DNA of 64,000 nt from Sediminitomix flava (GTDB taxonomy: Bacteria; Bacteroidota; Bacteroidia; Cytophagales; Flammeovirgaceae), in contig NZ_QGDO01000008.1 of the NCBI RefSeq assembly GCF_003149185.1, positions 1-64,000 of the forward strand. Direction: 5' to 3'. Of this stretch, positions 34,609 to 44,379 are shown in pieces. The notes under the pieces are model-generated. The model had not been told where the DNA came from and ran no database searches. It saw only the letters and a program-made list of their open reading frames with translations. Made by a program: the position numbers and the translations under genes. Within the stretch, counting starts at the first letter, position 1, and each line of letters opens with the position of its first letter.

Positions 34609-37600
34609 ATGAGAATTATTCTACACTATACATTACTCTTATTCACTTTTATAGCTCCAAGCTTTGCATTGGCTCAATTGGAGACGGTTTCGTGGCCTGA
34701 AAGCCAAGATGTACTTTCTGATCGTTACCGAGTACGTATGCGATTAGTAAATAGTACAGGCGACTCGCAATGGAAAGATGTAGAGACTTTGATGTCTATT
34801 CCTAGAAATTATGATGTGGAAAAACATGGTTTCCCTGCTGAAGATTTTAAAATGGAAGGAAATGAGTTAATCCATAAAATTGCAGGTGGAGATGCGTGTA
34901 CGGACTTCTTAGAGGATAGAAATCTATCTTTTATTCCTTTTGCCTTTGAAGGTAAAATAGAAGTTGAAGTTACAAAGTTATATGGTGAAAGTGCAGAACG
35001 AGTAGAAATCACACCGAGTGCATTCGAAATCAATCCACATTATTTCACAGGGAAAACGGTCCGTTTTTTTATGGAAAAACCAGAATATATTTCTGTAAAT
35101 TTTGTGGCTAACGATAATAAAGACAATGATCGTTTCAATGGATTTAACATCAAGTATGGTTTGATGTTATTCGGTGATCAATTAGAAAAAAATGCGGCTT
35201 ATTCAATTCCTAGTCCAACAGGTTCTGGAGTTGTTGTTTGGGATAATGACTTAGATTTGGATGTAATCTTGAATGCAGACATTATTTATTTTCCTCCGGG
35301 TGATCACAAAATGAAAGATCATAAAGAGAATAATAATGAATGGATCAAAGACGCTAGTTTAGAAAAGTCACTTCCTCTTTACCACGGTCAGTTACGATTG
35401 AGAAAAGAAGGGCAGAAAGTCTACATTGCACCTGGTGCTTACGTTAGAGGTGCTTTTAATGCAAATGGCAATAAAAATTGTTGGCTTTACGGAAGAGGAA
35501 TTATTTCTGGTCGTGATTATTTGATGCATGAAATTATTCATTACGATGGAGAACAAAGTAATGGTGTTTGGATTCAGACTACTCAGACAAAAGCAGCTTT
35601 CTGTCACTTTTCTGATGGCGCTCAATATCATGGTGTGATTTTTAAAGAAGCTTTCCACCATACTTGTCCGAGCGGAAAAAATACAACAATCAGAGATATC
35701 AAAATTATCGGGTGGTGTTCAAATAATGATGGTATCAGACCTTCTAGAGATAGTAATGTAGATCATATTTTCATTAAGACAAGTGATGATTATGATTATG
35801 CACGTGATGATCATAGTGTTACAAATTCTGTATTCTGGCCAGGCGTAAATGGAGCAATCGGTATGTTGGGATGGGGAAATTTGGGTAGCGGTTATGCCAA
35901 ATATAAAAATAACTACCTGATCAATAGCGAATGGAGTAGTGAGAATAAGAAAAATACAGGATTTATTGGTTCTGTGGCTGATGATGGCATCAAGCTAGAA
36001 AATAATATTATTGAAAATCTAAACATTGAAAGTCCGACAGCCTACTTAGTAAATGCTACTTTAGAAAATAAGAATAATTATAAAGAAGGTTATTTACGAA
36101 ACTTCCTTTTCAAGAACATAAAAACAAGTCATCCTTTTATGTTACCGAATGGTACTTTTGTAAAACAAGACATGAAAGGGCTGAAAAATAATTGGATTGA
36201 AGGATGGGTATTTACCAATCTTGTTGTTGGTGGGGAACTTGTAACTTGGGAAAATTATAAAGACTACTTTGATCTTAACCTTGTAGGAGATAATGGGACA
36301 AATGTAGATGAAAAGAATTGGGTTAGAAATATCACTTTCAATTCTCAAGGAGATATTCATGAAATTACAGTTACTTCCAATCAAGGTGGTACTTTTGCCC
36401 CACAAGGAAAAGACAGATTGATCGATTGCCCAAGTGGAACAGATCAAACGTTTTTCTTTACACCAAATGAGGGCTACAAAATAAAAGAAGTATTATTGGA
36501 TGGTGTAAGTCAAGGACATATCCAATCTTTGCACTTGGCAAATGTAACAGCCAATCATGAGATTGAAGTGATTTTTGAAGCAGGTGAAAATGTGTTTGAC
36601 AATTCTCCATTTTCTGCTCCAGATTGTACGAATCTTCAAGGGATTGGTCAATTAGGTGCAAGTCATGCCGATTGTGATTATGTATTTTTAGAATGGGGAG
36701 CAGACCCTTGTGCTACTTCTTATATTGTGAAGAAAAGACTCAAAGATACTGGCGATTTTCAAGAAATAGGAACTACAGAAAGTGCCTTCTTCAGAGATGA
36801 AGACATTGAGGAAAATACGACCTATGAATATGTAGTTGTATCTCAAAATGATTCAGAAGAAAAAGAATCATCAATTATGCAGTTGATCATGGAAGAATGT
36901 GGAACGCAAGCTTGTACATTTCAAGATATCGATCAACTAGATTTAAAAATAAAGAACTGTGGAGAAGTTCAACTATCATGGTCATCGCAAAGATGTGTTG
37001 AAAACTACATTGTAGAAAGAAAAGAAGAGGGTGAGGCTGAGTTTTCAATTTTGGAAACGATTACAGAAACTTCTTATACAGATACTAATGTGGTTGAGGG
37101 AGTGACTTATACTTATCAAATTAAGCCCGTTTTCGGTGAACTTGTTGGTTCTTCTGCTCAACCAACGATTGTAATTCCGGCGTGTATTTCGGGTAGTTAT
37201 TTCCAATTAATCAATAAAGTATCTGGACATGTTTTAAGACCTTTTAGCCAAGAACAATCTGCCATTGCTCAAATCGAAATCAGTGCTGCCGATGTTTGGT
37301 CAGTTTGGAAAATGGAACCCCAAGGAGCTGGTTTTGTCAGTTTTAAAAATATGAATACAGGCAAATACTTGAGTATGCTTAGTGATGTTGAAGGAGAAAA
37401 TATTACAACGAGTCTGAGTGCTGGAAATAATGAAAAGTGGGAGATTATTTATTCATATGATGGCTATTTTAGATTGTATAATCCTTCTATTCAACGATAT
37501 ATAAGAGCCAAAAGTACCGAAGAAATGCTCAATCAACCCAATGGGGAAATTTGGGTAGAAGTAAGTTCAAAATATGAAGAAGATGATCTTATGCAATGGA

Positions 37601-37860
37601 CCGTAGCTTCGGTTTCTTATGCCGATTATATTACGTCCTCAGATGATCAATTGAGAGAAAATAAGGTTTCCCCAAACCCTATACAAGATTATATAGATTT
37701 GATCTATGACTTACCCTCTTTTGACCGATACATTTATTCTGCATCGGGTACTTTGGTCAAACGTTTTGGGGTGAATCAAAAGTTGGATGTAAGAAACTTA
37801 TCTTCTGGTCTATACATTTTAGTCTGCGGAAATGAAAGGTATAAATTTGTGAAAAACTAA
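34609..37860 (+). CDS. GH49-like multidomain hydrolase, T9SS-secreted
   Basis: A 1083-residue protein: signal peptide (1-23), beta-sandwich (about 24-210), beta-helix (about 215-560), a bacterial repeat-like module (588-661), two Fn3-like modules (678-764 and 768-861), a beta-trefoil or lectin-like domain (861-1001) and a T9SS sorting domain (1019-1083). The GH49-type acids are Asp374 (NNDGIRPS) and Asp393-Asp394 (KTSDDYDY). It resembles the gene at 13488-15659 more than the other two in its N-terminal half. It is translationally close to GH2 upstream and to the next gene, so the three probably act together. Confidence 0.8.
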   Translation: MRIILHYTLLLFTFIAPSFALAQLETVSWPESQDVLSDRYRVRMRLVNSTGDSQWKDVETLMSIPRNYDVEKHGFPAEDFKMEGNELIHKIAGGDACTDFLEDRNLSFIPFAFEGKIEVEVTKLYGESAERVEITPSAFEINPHYFTGKTVRFFMEKPEYISVNFVANDNKDNDRFNGFNIKYGLMLFGDQLEKNAAYSIPSPTGSGVVVWDNDLDLDVILNADIIYFPPGDHKMKDHKENNNEWIKDASLEKSLPLYHGQLRLRKEGQKVYIAPGAYVRGAFNANGNKNCWLYGRGIISGRDYLMHEIIHYDGEQSNGVWIQTTQTKAAFCHFSDGAQYHGVIFKEAFHHTCPSGKNTTIRDIKIIGWCSNNDGIRPSRDSNVDHIFIKTSDDYDYARDDHSVTNSVFWPGVNGAIGMLGWGNLGSGYAKYKNNYLINSEWSSENKKNTGFIGSVADDGIKLENNIIENLNIESPTAYLVNATLENKNNYKEGYLRNFLFKNIKTSHPFMLPNGTFVKQDMKGLKNNWIEGWVFTNLVVGGELVTWENYKDYFDLNLVGDNGTNVDEKNWVRNITFNSQGDIHEITVTSNQGGTFAPQGKDRLIDCPSGTDQTFFFTPNEGYKIKEVLLDGVSQGHIQSLHLANVTANHEIEVIFEAGENVFDNSPFSAPDCTNLQGIGQLGASHADCDYVFLEWGADPCATSYIVKKRLKDTGDFQEIGTTESAFFRDEDIEENTTYEYVVVSQNDSEEKESSIMQLIMEECGTQACTFQDIDQLDLKIKNCGEVQLSWSSQRCVENYIVERKEEGEAEFSILETITETSYTDTNVVEGVTYTYQIKPVFGELVGSSAQPTIVIPACISGSYFQLINKVSGHVLRPFSQEQSAIAQIEISAADVWSVWKMEPQGAGFVSFKNMNTGKYLSMLSDVEGENITTSLSAGNNEKWEIIYSYDGYFRLYNPSIQRYIRAKSTEEMLNQPNGEIWVEVSSKYEEDDLMQWTVASVSYADYITSSDDQLRENKVSPNPIQDYIDLIYDLPSFDRYIYSASGTLVKRFGVNQKLDVRNLSSGLYILVCGNERYKFVKN

Positions 37861-37861
37861 T

Positions 37862-39979
37862 ATGAGGTTAGCAAATAAACTATTACTCATGGGTATTGGT
37901 CTAGCGTTGCATTTTGGTGTATTTGCACAGCAAATGAAACCAAACATTCAGTTTGATACACAAAACCAAGAAATACAACTCTTTTTGGGAGAAGAAAAAT
38001 TACTCTCTTCTCCCTCAAAAGGGCTTTGGCAAGTTTCCACCACTTGGGAAAACCGATGGTTTGGAAATTGGATGTATACAAAACCAAATGCAGTAAGCTA
38101 TCTCAATGACAAAATCATTCTTGAGGGCACGCTTGAATTAGCAGAAGGGAACCTTCAGTTGAAAGATGTTTACTCAGAAGAAGGGAATCTGATCAAGGTA
38201 AAAAGAAGGTATACTTGGTTAGGAACGGACACTCTCAAACATGTCACATTAGGAATCTCTTATGAATTAGCGCAAGCGACAAAAGATATCCTAATGCCCT
38301 CAGTCTTGTATTATGGAAATCCTTCTGGTAAAAAAAGCGAAATGACGCCTTTTTTAGAGGGAAAAAATGGAGAAGAAATCTTGCTTGAAGAACATCGATT
38401 TCCAATGCCTTTTGTGAGTGTTGAACAGAAGCATTTACAAAAGCCACACGCTGTTACTTTGCATAGTATTCCTTCGCCATTAGCAAATGCGAATCGTGAA
38501 GATCAGTGGTGGTCGATGGGGTGTAAACTAGAGGAAGATAAAACGATCCTACAACTTCTTTCTGGAGCTTGTGCGTTCAATCAAGAAAAAAGCGTGATCA
38601 AAGCTTTCCAAGGAAAAAAAGGGAAGCCCATGTTTGCTGATTACGATCATGCTTACCTAAATCTAGCACCCGAAGCAGTGATTGAAAAAACTTTCTACTT
38701 GCAAGTTTATCCTTTTGAAAATAAGGGCAGTGGTTTCCAAAAATCCGTACAAACATCTATTGACCTATTCAAACCAAGCCAAAAGGAATTCCCAAGTATT
38801 TTAGAAATTAGCAAGCAAAAATATGCCTTCAATAATACCCGTTGGATCGAAGGGGAAAGTTATGCAGGTTTCAACCAGTTTGATACGGATAATCCGCAGT
38901 TTCAACCCAAAATTGTATTGGGTTGGGTTGGTCAAGCGGCAGCTCCTGCCTATTATTTGAATGCACTCAATGATGTATTTCAAAGTAAAAAGGATTTAGA
39001 ACGTGCACAGAAATCACTGGATTTTATTAGTACAGCTACGTTCAGAAAAGATGGTCTTGGTTTTTACACTTGGTATCATATATACCGTAAAGAGTGGGGA
39101 GAGCGTCAATGGAAACAAAATCCTGAACTTCTATCACAAGGGCAAACGATGTACAACATTGCCAGAGCGATCCTGACTGCCGAAAGAAAAGGAAATCTGG
39201 ATACCAAGAAGTGTCGCAACTTCTTAAAAAAAGCCTCAGACTATCATGCTGATCGTATGCTTAAAAATGATTGGCATCCAAAATCGACCAATGAAGGATT
39301 TTTTATCGCTCCGTTTTGCCTTTCTTATCAGATTTTTGGAGAAAAAAAATATTTGAAAGCAGCCGAAAAAGTAGCGCAGTATTATGGAAAACGTCATTTA
39401 GATATGAGTGAACCATATTGGGGAGGTACGCTAGATGCTAAATGTGAAGATAAAGAAGGTGCTTGGGCTGCCTTACAAGGTTTTTTAGATTTATATAAAA
39501 CTACAAAGGAAGAGAAATACTTGGATTGGGCACAACATGCCTGTGATGTGGTACTGAGTTATGTCTATGTTTGGGATGTAGCTTTACCCGCAGGTCGTTT
39601 GAGTGATCACCAATTCAAAACAAGAGGTTGGACTTCGGTTTCCGTTCAGAATATGCATATAGATATTTATGGCGTATTGATCGCACCTTATATCTATGAA
39701 TTGGGTGAACTGACAGCCAATAAACAATTGAAAGATATGGCTTTACTGATGTACAGAAGTTGTGGGCAGCTGATTGATGAATATGGAAGTCAAGGGGAGC
39801 AAGTTCAACAAACTACTTATACGCAAGACAGTCGAAAGTTAACTCATGATATTTCAGAATTTAGAGGAAATTATGTAGAAGATTGGACCGTGTTTTGGAT
39901 CACTGCACATTTCCTAAATGCGGCTGCTCAATTTCATGAAATGGGCATACCATTAGATTGCTCGAAAGAGACACTTTAG
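37862..39979 (+). CDS. Secreted protein, probable alpha/alpha-toroid hydrolase of unknown family
   Basis: A 705-residue protein with a signal peptide (1-22, ending VFAQ). The first about 290 residues are beta-rich. From about 310 onwards the protein is helical with repeated W/Y/H-rich turns (GFYTWYHIYRKEWGERQW, HPKSTNEGFFIAPFCLSYQ, PYWGGTLDAKCEDKEGAWAALQGFLDLY, PAGRLSDHQFKTRGWTSVSVQN). This is the look of a six-hairpin toroid as in GH88, GH105 or GH127-type enzymes. I cannot match it to a named family. It is the third gene of the GH2 operon, 2 nt after the GH49-like gene. Conserved acids in CEDKEGAW are candidates for catalysis. Confidence 0.55.
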   Translation: MRLANKLLLMGIGLALHFGVFAQQMKPNIQFDTQNQEIQLFLGEEKLLSSPSKGLWQVSTTWENRWFGNWMYTKPNAVSYLNDKIILEGTLELAEGNLQLKDVYSEEGNLIKVKRRYTWLGTDTLKHVTLGISYELAQATKDILMPSVLYYGNPSGKKSEMTPFLEGKNGEEILLEEHRFPMPFVSVEQKHLQKPHAVTLHSIPSPLANANREDQWWSMGCKLEEDKTILQLLSGACAFNQEKSVIKAFQGKKGKPMFADYDHAYLNLAPEAVIEKTFYLQVYPFENKGSGFQKSVQTSIDLFKPSQKEFPSILEISKQKYAFNNTRWIEGESYAGFNQFDTDNPQFQPKIVLGWVGQAAAPAYYLNALNDVFQSKKDLERAQKSLDFISTATFRKDGLGFYTWYHIYRKEWGERQWKQNPELLSQGQTMYNIARAILTAERKGNLDTKKCRNFLKKASDYHADRMLKNDWHPKSTNEGFFIAPFCLSYQIFGEKKYLKAAEKVAQYYGKRHLDMSEPYWGGTLDAKCEDKEGAWAALQGFLDLYKTTKEEKYLDWAQHACDVVLSYVYVWDVALPAGRLSDHQFKTRGWTSVSVQNMHIDIYGVLIAPYIYELGELTANKQLKDMALLMYRSCGQLIDEYGSQGEQVQQTTYTQDSRKLTHDISEFRGNYVEDWTVFWITAHFLNAAAQFHEMGIPLDCSKETL

Positions 39980-40159
39980 TTGCTTATTTTACCATCAAAG
40001 TACAGAAAGACAAAAGCAGAAAATAGTCAAGTCTTAATCGGATTTAAGCTTGAAATACTCAGATTAATCTAGCTTTTGCCCTTTTGAATTATTGTCCAAA
40101 TGTGATATTCAGTTCCAGAATTTAGTTTGTAGGTTTCGGACAGAATCAGCGCAATACAG

Positions 40160-41275
40160 ATGAACATGACTATTTTCGTTATATTTAGAAAATTAACTTT
40201 TACAGTAGTATTTGGTGTCATTTTATTAGCATGTACACCCAAGCCTCATCAACTACAAGGAAGTATTGAAGAAGGAAATGCTAGTAAAAATCAAATCAGT
40301 AAAAAAGAACAATTGGAGCAACGCAAAGAAGCGGTTCATCTGATGGATGGTGTATGGATGCGTGACCCTTTTATTCATTTGGCAAAAGATGGTTATTATT
40401 ATTTGTCTTGTACTAGACGAAATAGTGATTATCCCTCAGCAGAAGCAGCTATGCAATTTTACCGAAGTGCTGATTTGGTAGATTGGGAAGATCTCGGAGT
40501 TCAATTCGATTATAGAGATTATCAATGGGCGAAAGAGCTAGACCGTAAAAGTAAAGAGAGAGGTAAAACACCAATGATTTGGGCTCCAGAAATCTATCAA
40601 GTTGATAATAAATGGTTGGTGTTGAGCACCTCAAATCTTCAATCGGGTACTTTGATGCGCTCGAAAGGCAATGCGCTGGAAGGACCTTTTGAAGAAATAT
40701 TCAAAGGATTTGGTCATCAACATGATCCTGCATTATTCTTTGAGGAAGGAAAAACGTGGCTAGTCTCTAAATGTGCTGAAATTAGAGCTTTGAAACCTGA
40801 CTTCTCGGGTTATGAGGGTGAAACCATTAAGATTGGACCGAGTGATCGTAAGCTTGGCCATGAGGGGTGTTACATCTTCAAAATAGACGATAAGTATGTG
40901 CTATTCGGGACGGCTTGGAGTACCGACCAGATGCGTAAAGGTTCTTACAATTTATATTATTGCACTGCCGATCAACTCACTGGACCTTATGGCCCTCGCA
41001 AATTCGCAGGACGTTTTATGGGACATGGAACACCCTTTCAAGATAAAGAAGGGAAATGGTGGTGTACGGCTTTCCTAAATGGTACTTACACCAGTCGTGA
41101 AGCTGTAGATGCAGGAAAAGCAGACAATGGAGAGAAGGCATATACCATAAATAAGCAAGGACTCACACTTGTTCCGATGGACATCCGAAAAGAGAACGGA
41201 GAGATTGTAGTTGAGGTCTACGATTCACTTTACGCAAAACCAGGAAAAGAAGAAGTTCAAAACTTCAATTTATAA
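40160..41275 (+). CDS. GH43-like five-bladed propeller lipoprotein (1)
   Basis: A 371-residue protein with a lipoprotein signal (lipobox LLAC, Cys25). Propeller acids: Asp in MRDPFIHLAKDGYYYLS (general base), Asp in HQHDPALFFEE (pKa modulator) and Glu in GHEGCYIFKIDDKYVLFGT (general acid). WAPEIYQVDNKWLV is also typical of GH43 and related clan GH-F/J enzymes. The substrate may be an arabinose, xylose, galactose or anhydro-galactose end group. It is followed 20 nt later by a second propeller lipoprotein, with which it likely forms an operon. Confidence 0.75.
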   Translation: MNMTIFVIFRKLTFTVVFGVILLACTPKPHQLQGSIEEGNASKNQISKKEQLEQRKEAVHLMDGVWMRDPFIHLAKDGYYYLSCTRRNSDYPSAEAAMQFYRSADLVDWEDLGVQFDYRDYQWAKELDRKSKERGKTPMIWAPEIYQVDNKWLVLSTSNLQSGTLMRSKGNALEGPFEEIFKGFGHQHDPALFFEEGKTWLVSKCAEIRALKPDFSGYEGETIKIGPSDRKLGHEGCYIFKIDDKYVLFGTAWSTDQMRKGSYNLYYCTADQLTGPYGPRKFAGRFMGHGTPFQDKEGKWWCTAFLNGTYTSREAVDAGKADNGEKAYTINKQGLTLVPMDIRKENGEIVVEVYDSLYAKPGKEEVQNFNL

Positions 41276-41295
41276 AAGCATCTAACCCCATAGCT

Positions 41296-42441
41296 ATGAG
41301 CGCAAGAATATCATTTTTAGTAATATCCTTTTTCGGATTACTTTTTGGAGCGTGTCAGAATTCGCATGAAAAAAAAGCTGTATTTGAATACCAAAATCCG
41401 ATTTCTGACGGATTAGACCCTAAAGGACTACGAGATTGTCAAGTTTTAAAAGACGGGGATTGGTGGTACCTGACAGGAACTTCTTATCCGCATTGGTCAA
41501 GACAAGAAAATGAAAACGACCCTTCAAGTCTGAATAAAGGAGTGGCACTGTACAGGTCTAAAGATATGCTCAAATGGGAGTTTGTCAAATATATTGTAGA
41601 AAGACCACAAGCAGAAAAATGGTATTATCGTAGATTTTGGGCTCCAGAAATTCAGAAAATCAAAGGAAAATACTATGCACTGTTCAACTGTCGGAATGAT
41701 GAGCTAGGTTATGTAGGACAATTTGGGGGCTATGCCGTAGCCGATCAAATTGAAGGGCCTTATACTGTAGTCACCGATGAAAAACCCTTGATGAAAGGGA
41801 ATGACCTTACTTTTTTTGAGGAAGAAGACGGCTCAGTGTATGCTTTCTGGAATCAAGGCCGCCAATTTGGGATTGGTTTTGCAAAAATTGATCTTGAAAA
41901 AGGGGAATTTTTAACCAAACCACAATCCGCAATCCGACCAGGAAAAGTAGATTATGCCCTAGATGAACATGGGAATAGATTGAAAGAACCTGCTTATGAT
42001 GGCCGATTGAAAGACAAAGTGGCGAAATATCATACTTGGGATGCCATAGGAATTGAGGGTGCTTACGTGATTAAAAACAAAGAAACCTATTATCTTTTCT
42101 ATTCGAGTTGGACGAGAGGTTATGAAATTGGTTATGCAACATCTGATAAAATTACTGGGCCTTGGGTGAAATATGAAAGTAATCCATTTTATGGAGCAAT
42201 GAATAAAGATAAAGTTGCTCAAGCAGGTTTCGAATGGAGCGGTGATCCAAACAGTCCTTTCAATCAAGTGGGGCACAATGAAATATTTAAAGGGCCTGAT
42301 GGAAGGTATTGGCTTTCTTGTCATGGCATTCAACCTGGAGGCTCCCCTTATTTAGTATATGACCCTATTTGGTTTGACGAAGATGGAAATATGCAATCAA
42401 ATGGCCCAACGTATACGAAACAATCAATTGTTTTAAACTAG
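41296..42441 (+). CDS. GH43-like five-bladed propeller lipoprotein (2)
   Basis: A 381-residue protein with a lipoprotein signal (lipobox FGAC, Cys20). Propeller acids: Asp in LRDCQVLKDGDWWYLTG, Asp in GNDLTFFEEEDGS and Glu in GIEGAYVIKNKETYYLFYSSW; RFWAPEIQKIKGKYYALF supports the fold. It is related to the gene just upstream but well diverged, so an old duplication with different specificity is likely. Its transcript would end at the hairpin at 42607-42650. Confidence 0.75.
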   Translation: MSARISFLVISFFGLLFGACQNSHEKKAVFEYQNPISDGLDPKGLRDCQVLKDGDWWYLTGTSYPHWSRQENENDPSSLNKGVALYRSKDMLKWEFVKYIVERPQAEKWYYRRFWAPEIQKIKGKYYALFNCRNDELGYVGQFGGYAVADQIEGPYTVVTDEKPLMKGNDLTFFEEEDGSVYAFWNQGRQFGIGFAKIDLEKGEFLTKPQSAIRPGKVDYALDEHGNRLKEPAYDGRLKDKVAKYHTWDAIGIEGAYVIKNKETYYLFYSSWTRGYEIGYATSDKITGPWVKYESNPFYGAMNKDKVAQAGFEWSGDPNSPFNQVGHNEIFKGPDGRYWLSCHGIQPGGSPYLVYDPIWFDEDGNMQSNGPTYTKQSIVLN

Positions 42442-42606
42442 AACTATTTAAGGAAGATATTTAAGATCATAGTTTATGGGGACATGAAGTTTGATGTTGT
42501 GGAGGCTACAGAGAACGGATTGATCCCTATAAGCTTTTTTATTTTCTCATTTTTGAGGAGAGGTAGATTGAAATCATTAGCATAAATAAGTGTAGAACAT
42601 AAGTGA

Positions 42607-42650
42607 AAAACGTGTATTATCAGTTTACTGAAATAATACACGTTTTCTTT
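42607..42650. terminator. Bidirectional terminator
   Basis: AAAACGTGTATTAT pairs with ATAATACACGTTTT between convergent genes ending at 42441 and 42658. Confidence 0.85.
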
Positions 42651-42657
42651 TAAAAGC

Positions 42658-44379
42658 TTATGGCACTACATTCTTATTAGGAGCATATTCAAACCAATCA
42701 AACCAAGCCGTTTGCTTACTTTTTTGACCGTTTGAGCTAGCATACATTCCTACATAAGCGCCAATAAATCCGCCCGAAAAGTTAGAACAAAGCGCATTTG
42801 CCGATTGTACTGCGCCGATTTCTTTCAGCTCATTTTCTGATTTACCATAATAGAATTGAATGTCCATACCGTTTACTTTCATCCCAAGTACAACCTCCTT
42901 AGCAGCGTATGGCACTCTCGCTACTTCTGTTTCTTTATAGACTTTACGATTTTTAGCATTGAATGCTTTTACGATCGTGAGGAAGTTTTCTTTTCCTTCT
43001 TTCACGAGGCAAAAACGGTAGTGAAAACGCTCATTTTGCAGCGCAATTAAACCCGCTGTTTCATTTTCTTTCTTTGGAGAAAAAGTCATTTTGGTCTTTA
43101 CTTCAAACTCAAAATGTTCGAGCCTTCTAGCCAAAAGAGATGGATTTGCTCGCTCTTTTACACTTTCTGCGCGTAGGGGTAAACCGATACGGGCTTTTTG
43201 TGTATCCTGAATGAGCCAATCAGTTTGTGGAGTACGAAGGAAGTTCCATTGTAAACCTAAATTTTCTGCTGTAAAATCATCACGTATTGGGTTTTCAGTA
43301 AATGGAAAAAGGGGTAAATCAGGTCGTTTTTCTTTGAGCTGTACCTTTCCAATTCCTGCATTGAATACGGGTTTTGTTCCTTGAAATTCTACTGCTGTGA
43401 GGTAACTTTCTCGCCCCAAGTAATAATTGCCATCCAACTTTCGGACACCGAGCATAACCCCCCACCAATCGCCATGCTGTGTTTGTACCAAATCGCCATG
43501 ACCGATGGTCGTAAGTGGGTAGTTCTTGCCCAAATGTCGGTGTGTAAGTAAGGGATTGGCATGAATGGGTGCGTATGGGCCAGTAATAGAATCAGCTAAA
43601 AAACCTGTAATTGCATGATCGTTCCATGTGCCACCTTCAGCAGCCAATAGCAAGTATTTGTCCTTTATCTTGTAGATGTGAGGGCCTTCTGTAAATCTAG
43701 CATTACTGGCATGACCACTTGTAAGGAATTGAGGCTTTCCGAGAAGCTCGCCTGTTTCCAATTGAAGTTCTTGGAGGTAAATTCGATCTTCGCCCTCCCA
43801 ATTTCTTCCAAATTCGTGAGTAGAACCCAAGTAATACACCTTTCCATCATCATCCCAAAAGATGGTAGGGTCAATACCTAAAGAATTCTTGATCCAAATT
43901 GGGTCAGACCAAGGTCCTTCAGGGCTGTCTGCGGTCACATAAAAGTTGTTACCGCAATTGCAATCATTTTTACTTTGCTTGCAGGTCACGACCACATAAT
44001 ATTTCCCCTCATGATATCTGATCGTTGGTGCCCAAATACCCGCAGAAGCTTTGGTATTAACCATATTCAACTGTGATTTCCGATCTAAAACATGCCCGAT
44101 CTGTTGCCAATTGACGAGGTCTTTACTGTGAAAAATCGGCACCCCCGGAAACCACTCGAAAGAGGAATTGACCAAGTAGTAATCATCCCCAACCCGACAA
44201 ATAGAAGGGTCAGGATGAAAGCCCGAAATAATGGGGTTTTGGAAGTGATCTTCCCCCAAACTATTATTGAAATTCTGTGCGAAACAAGCCTTTTCACCTG
44301 TCCAAAAAGCACACAGAAATAGCAGTGTATAAATATAAAACGGTCTCATGTGATATGTTAAGCTTACATTTTTATTCAT
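42658..44379 (-). CDS. GH43 family hydrolase (beta-xylosidase/arabinofuranosidase type) with C-terminal beta-sandwich
   Basis: A 573-residue protein. A signal peptide begins at Met1 or, more typically, Met11 (44349). The propeller (about 40-340) has Asp in GFHPDPSICRVGDDYYLVNSS, Asp in GIDPTIFWDDDGKVYYLG and Glu in TEGPHIYKIKDKYLL. The C-terminal part (about 365-570) is the beta-sandwich typical of the xylosidase-like subfamilies. It releases pentose end groups in known members. Its first ATG overlaps the stop of the sulfatase upstream by 8 nt (ATGAATAA), so the two are translated together, pairing desulfation with exo-cleavage. Confidence 0.88.
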   Translation of the reverse strand: MNKNVSLTYHMRPFYIYTLLFLCAFWTGEKACFAQNFNNSLGEDHFQNPIISGFHPDPSICRVGDDYYLVNSSFEWFPGVPIFHSKDLVNWQQIGHVLDRKSQLNMVNTKASAGIWAPTIRYHEGKYYVVVTCKQSKNDCNCGNNFYVTADSPEGPWSDPIWIKNSLGIDPTIFWDDDGKVYYLGSTHEFGRNWEGEDRIYLQELQLETGELLGKPQFLTSGHASNARFTEGPHIYKIKDKYLLLAAEGGTWNDHAITGFLADSITGPYAPIHANPLLTHRHLGKNYPLTTIGHGDLVQTQHGDWWGVMLGVRKLDGNYYLGRESYLTAVEFQGTKPVFNAGIGKVQLKEKRPDLPLFPFTENPIRDDFTAENLGLQWNFLRTPQTDWLIQDTQKARIGLPLRAESVKERANPSLLARRLEHFEFEVKTKMTFSPKKENETAGLIALQNERFHYRFCLVKEGKENFLTIVKAFNAKNRKVYKETEVARVPYAAKEVVLGMKVNGMDIQFYYGKSENELKEIGAVQSANALCSNFSGGFIGAYVGMYASSNGQKSKQTAWFDWFEYAPNKNVVP

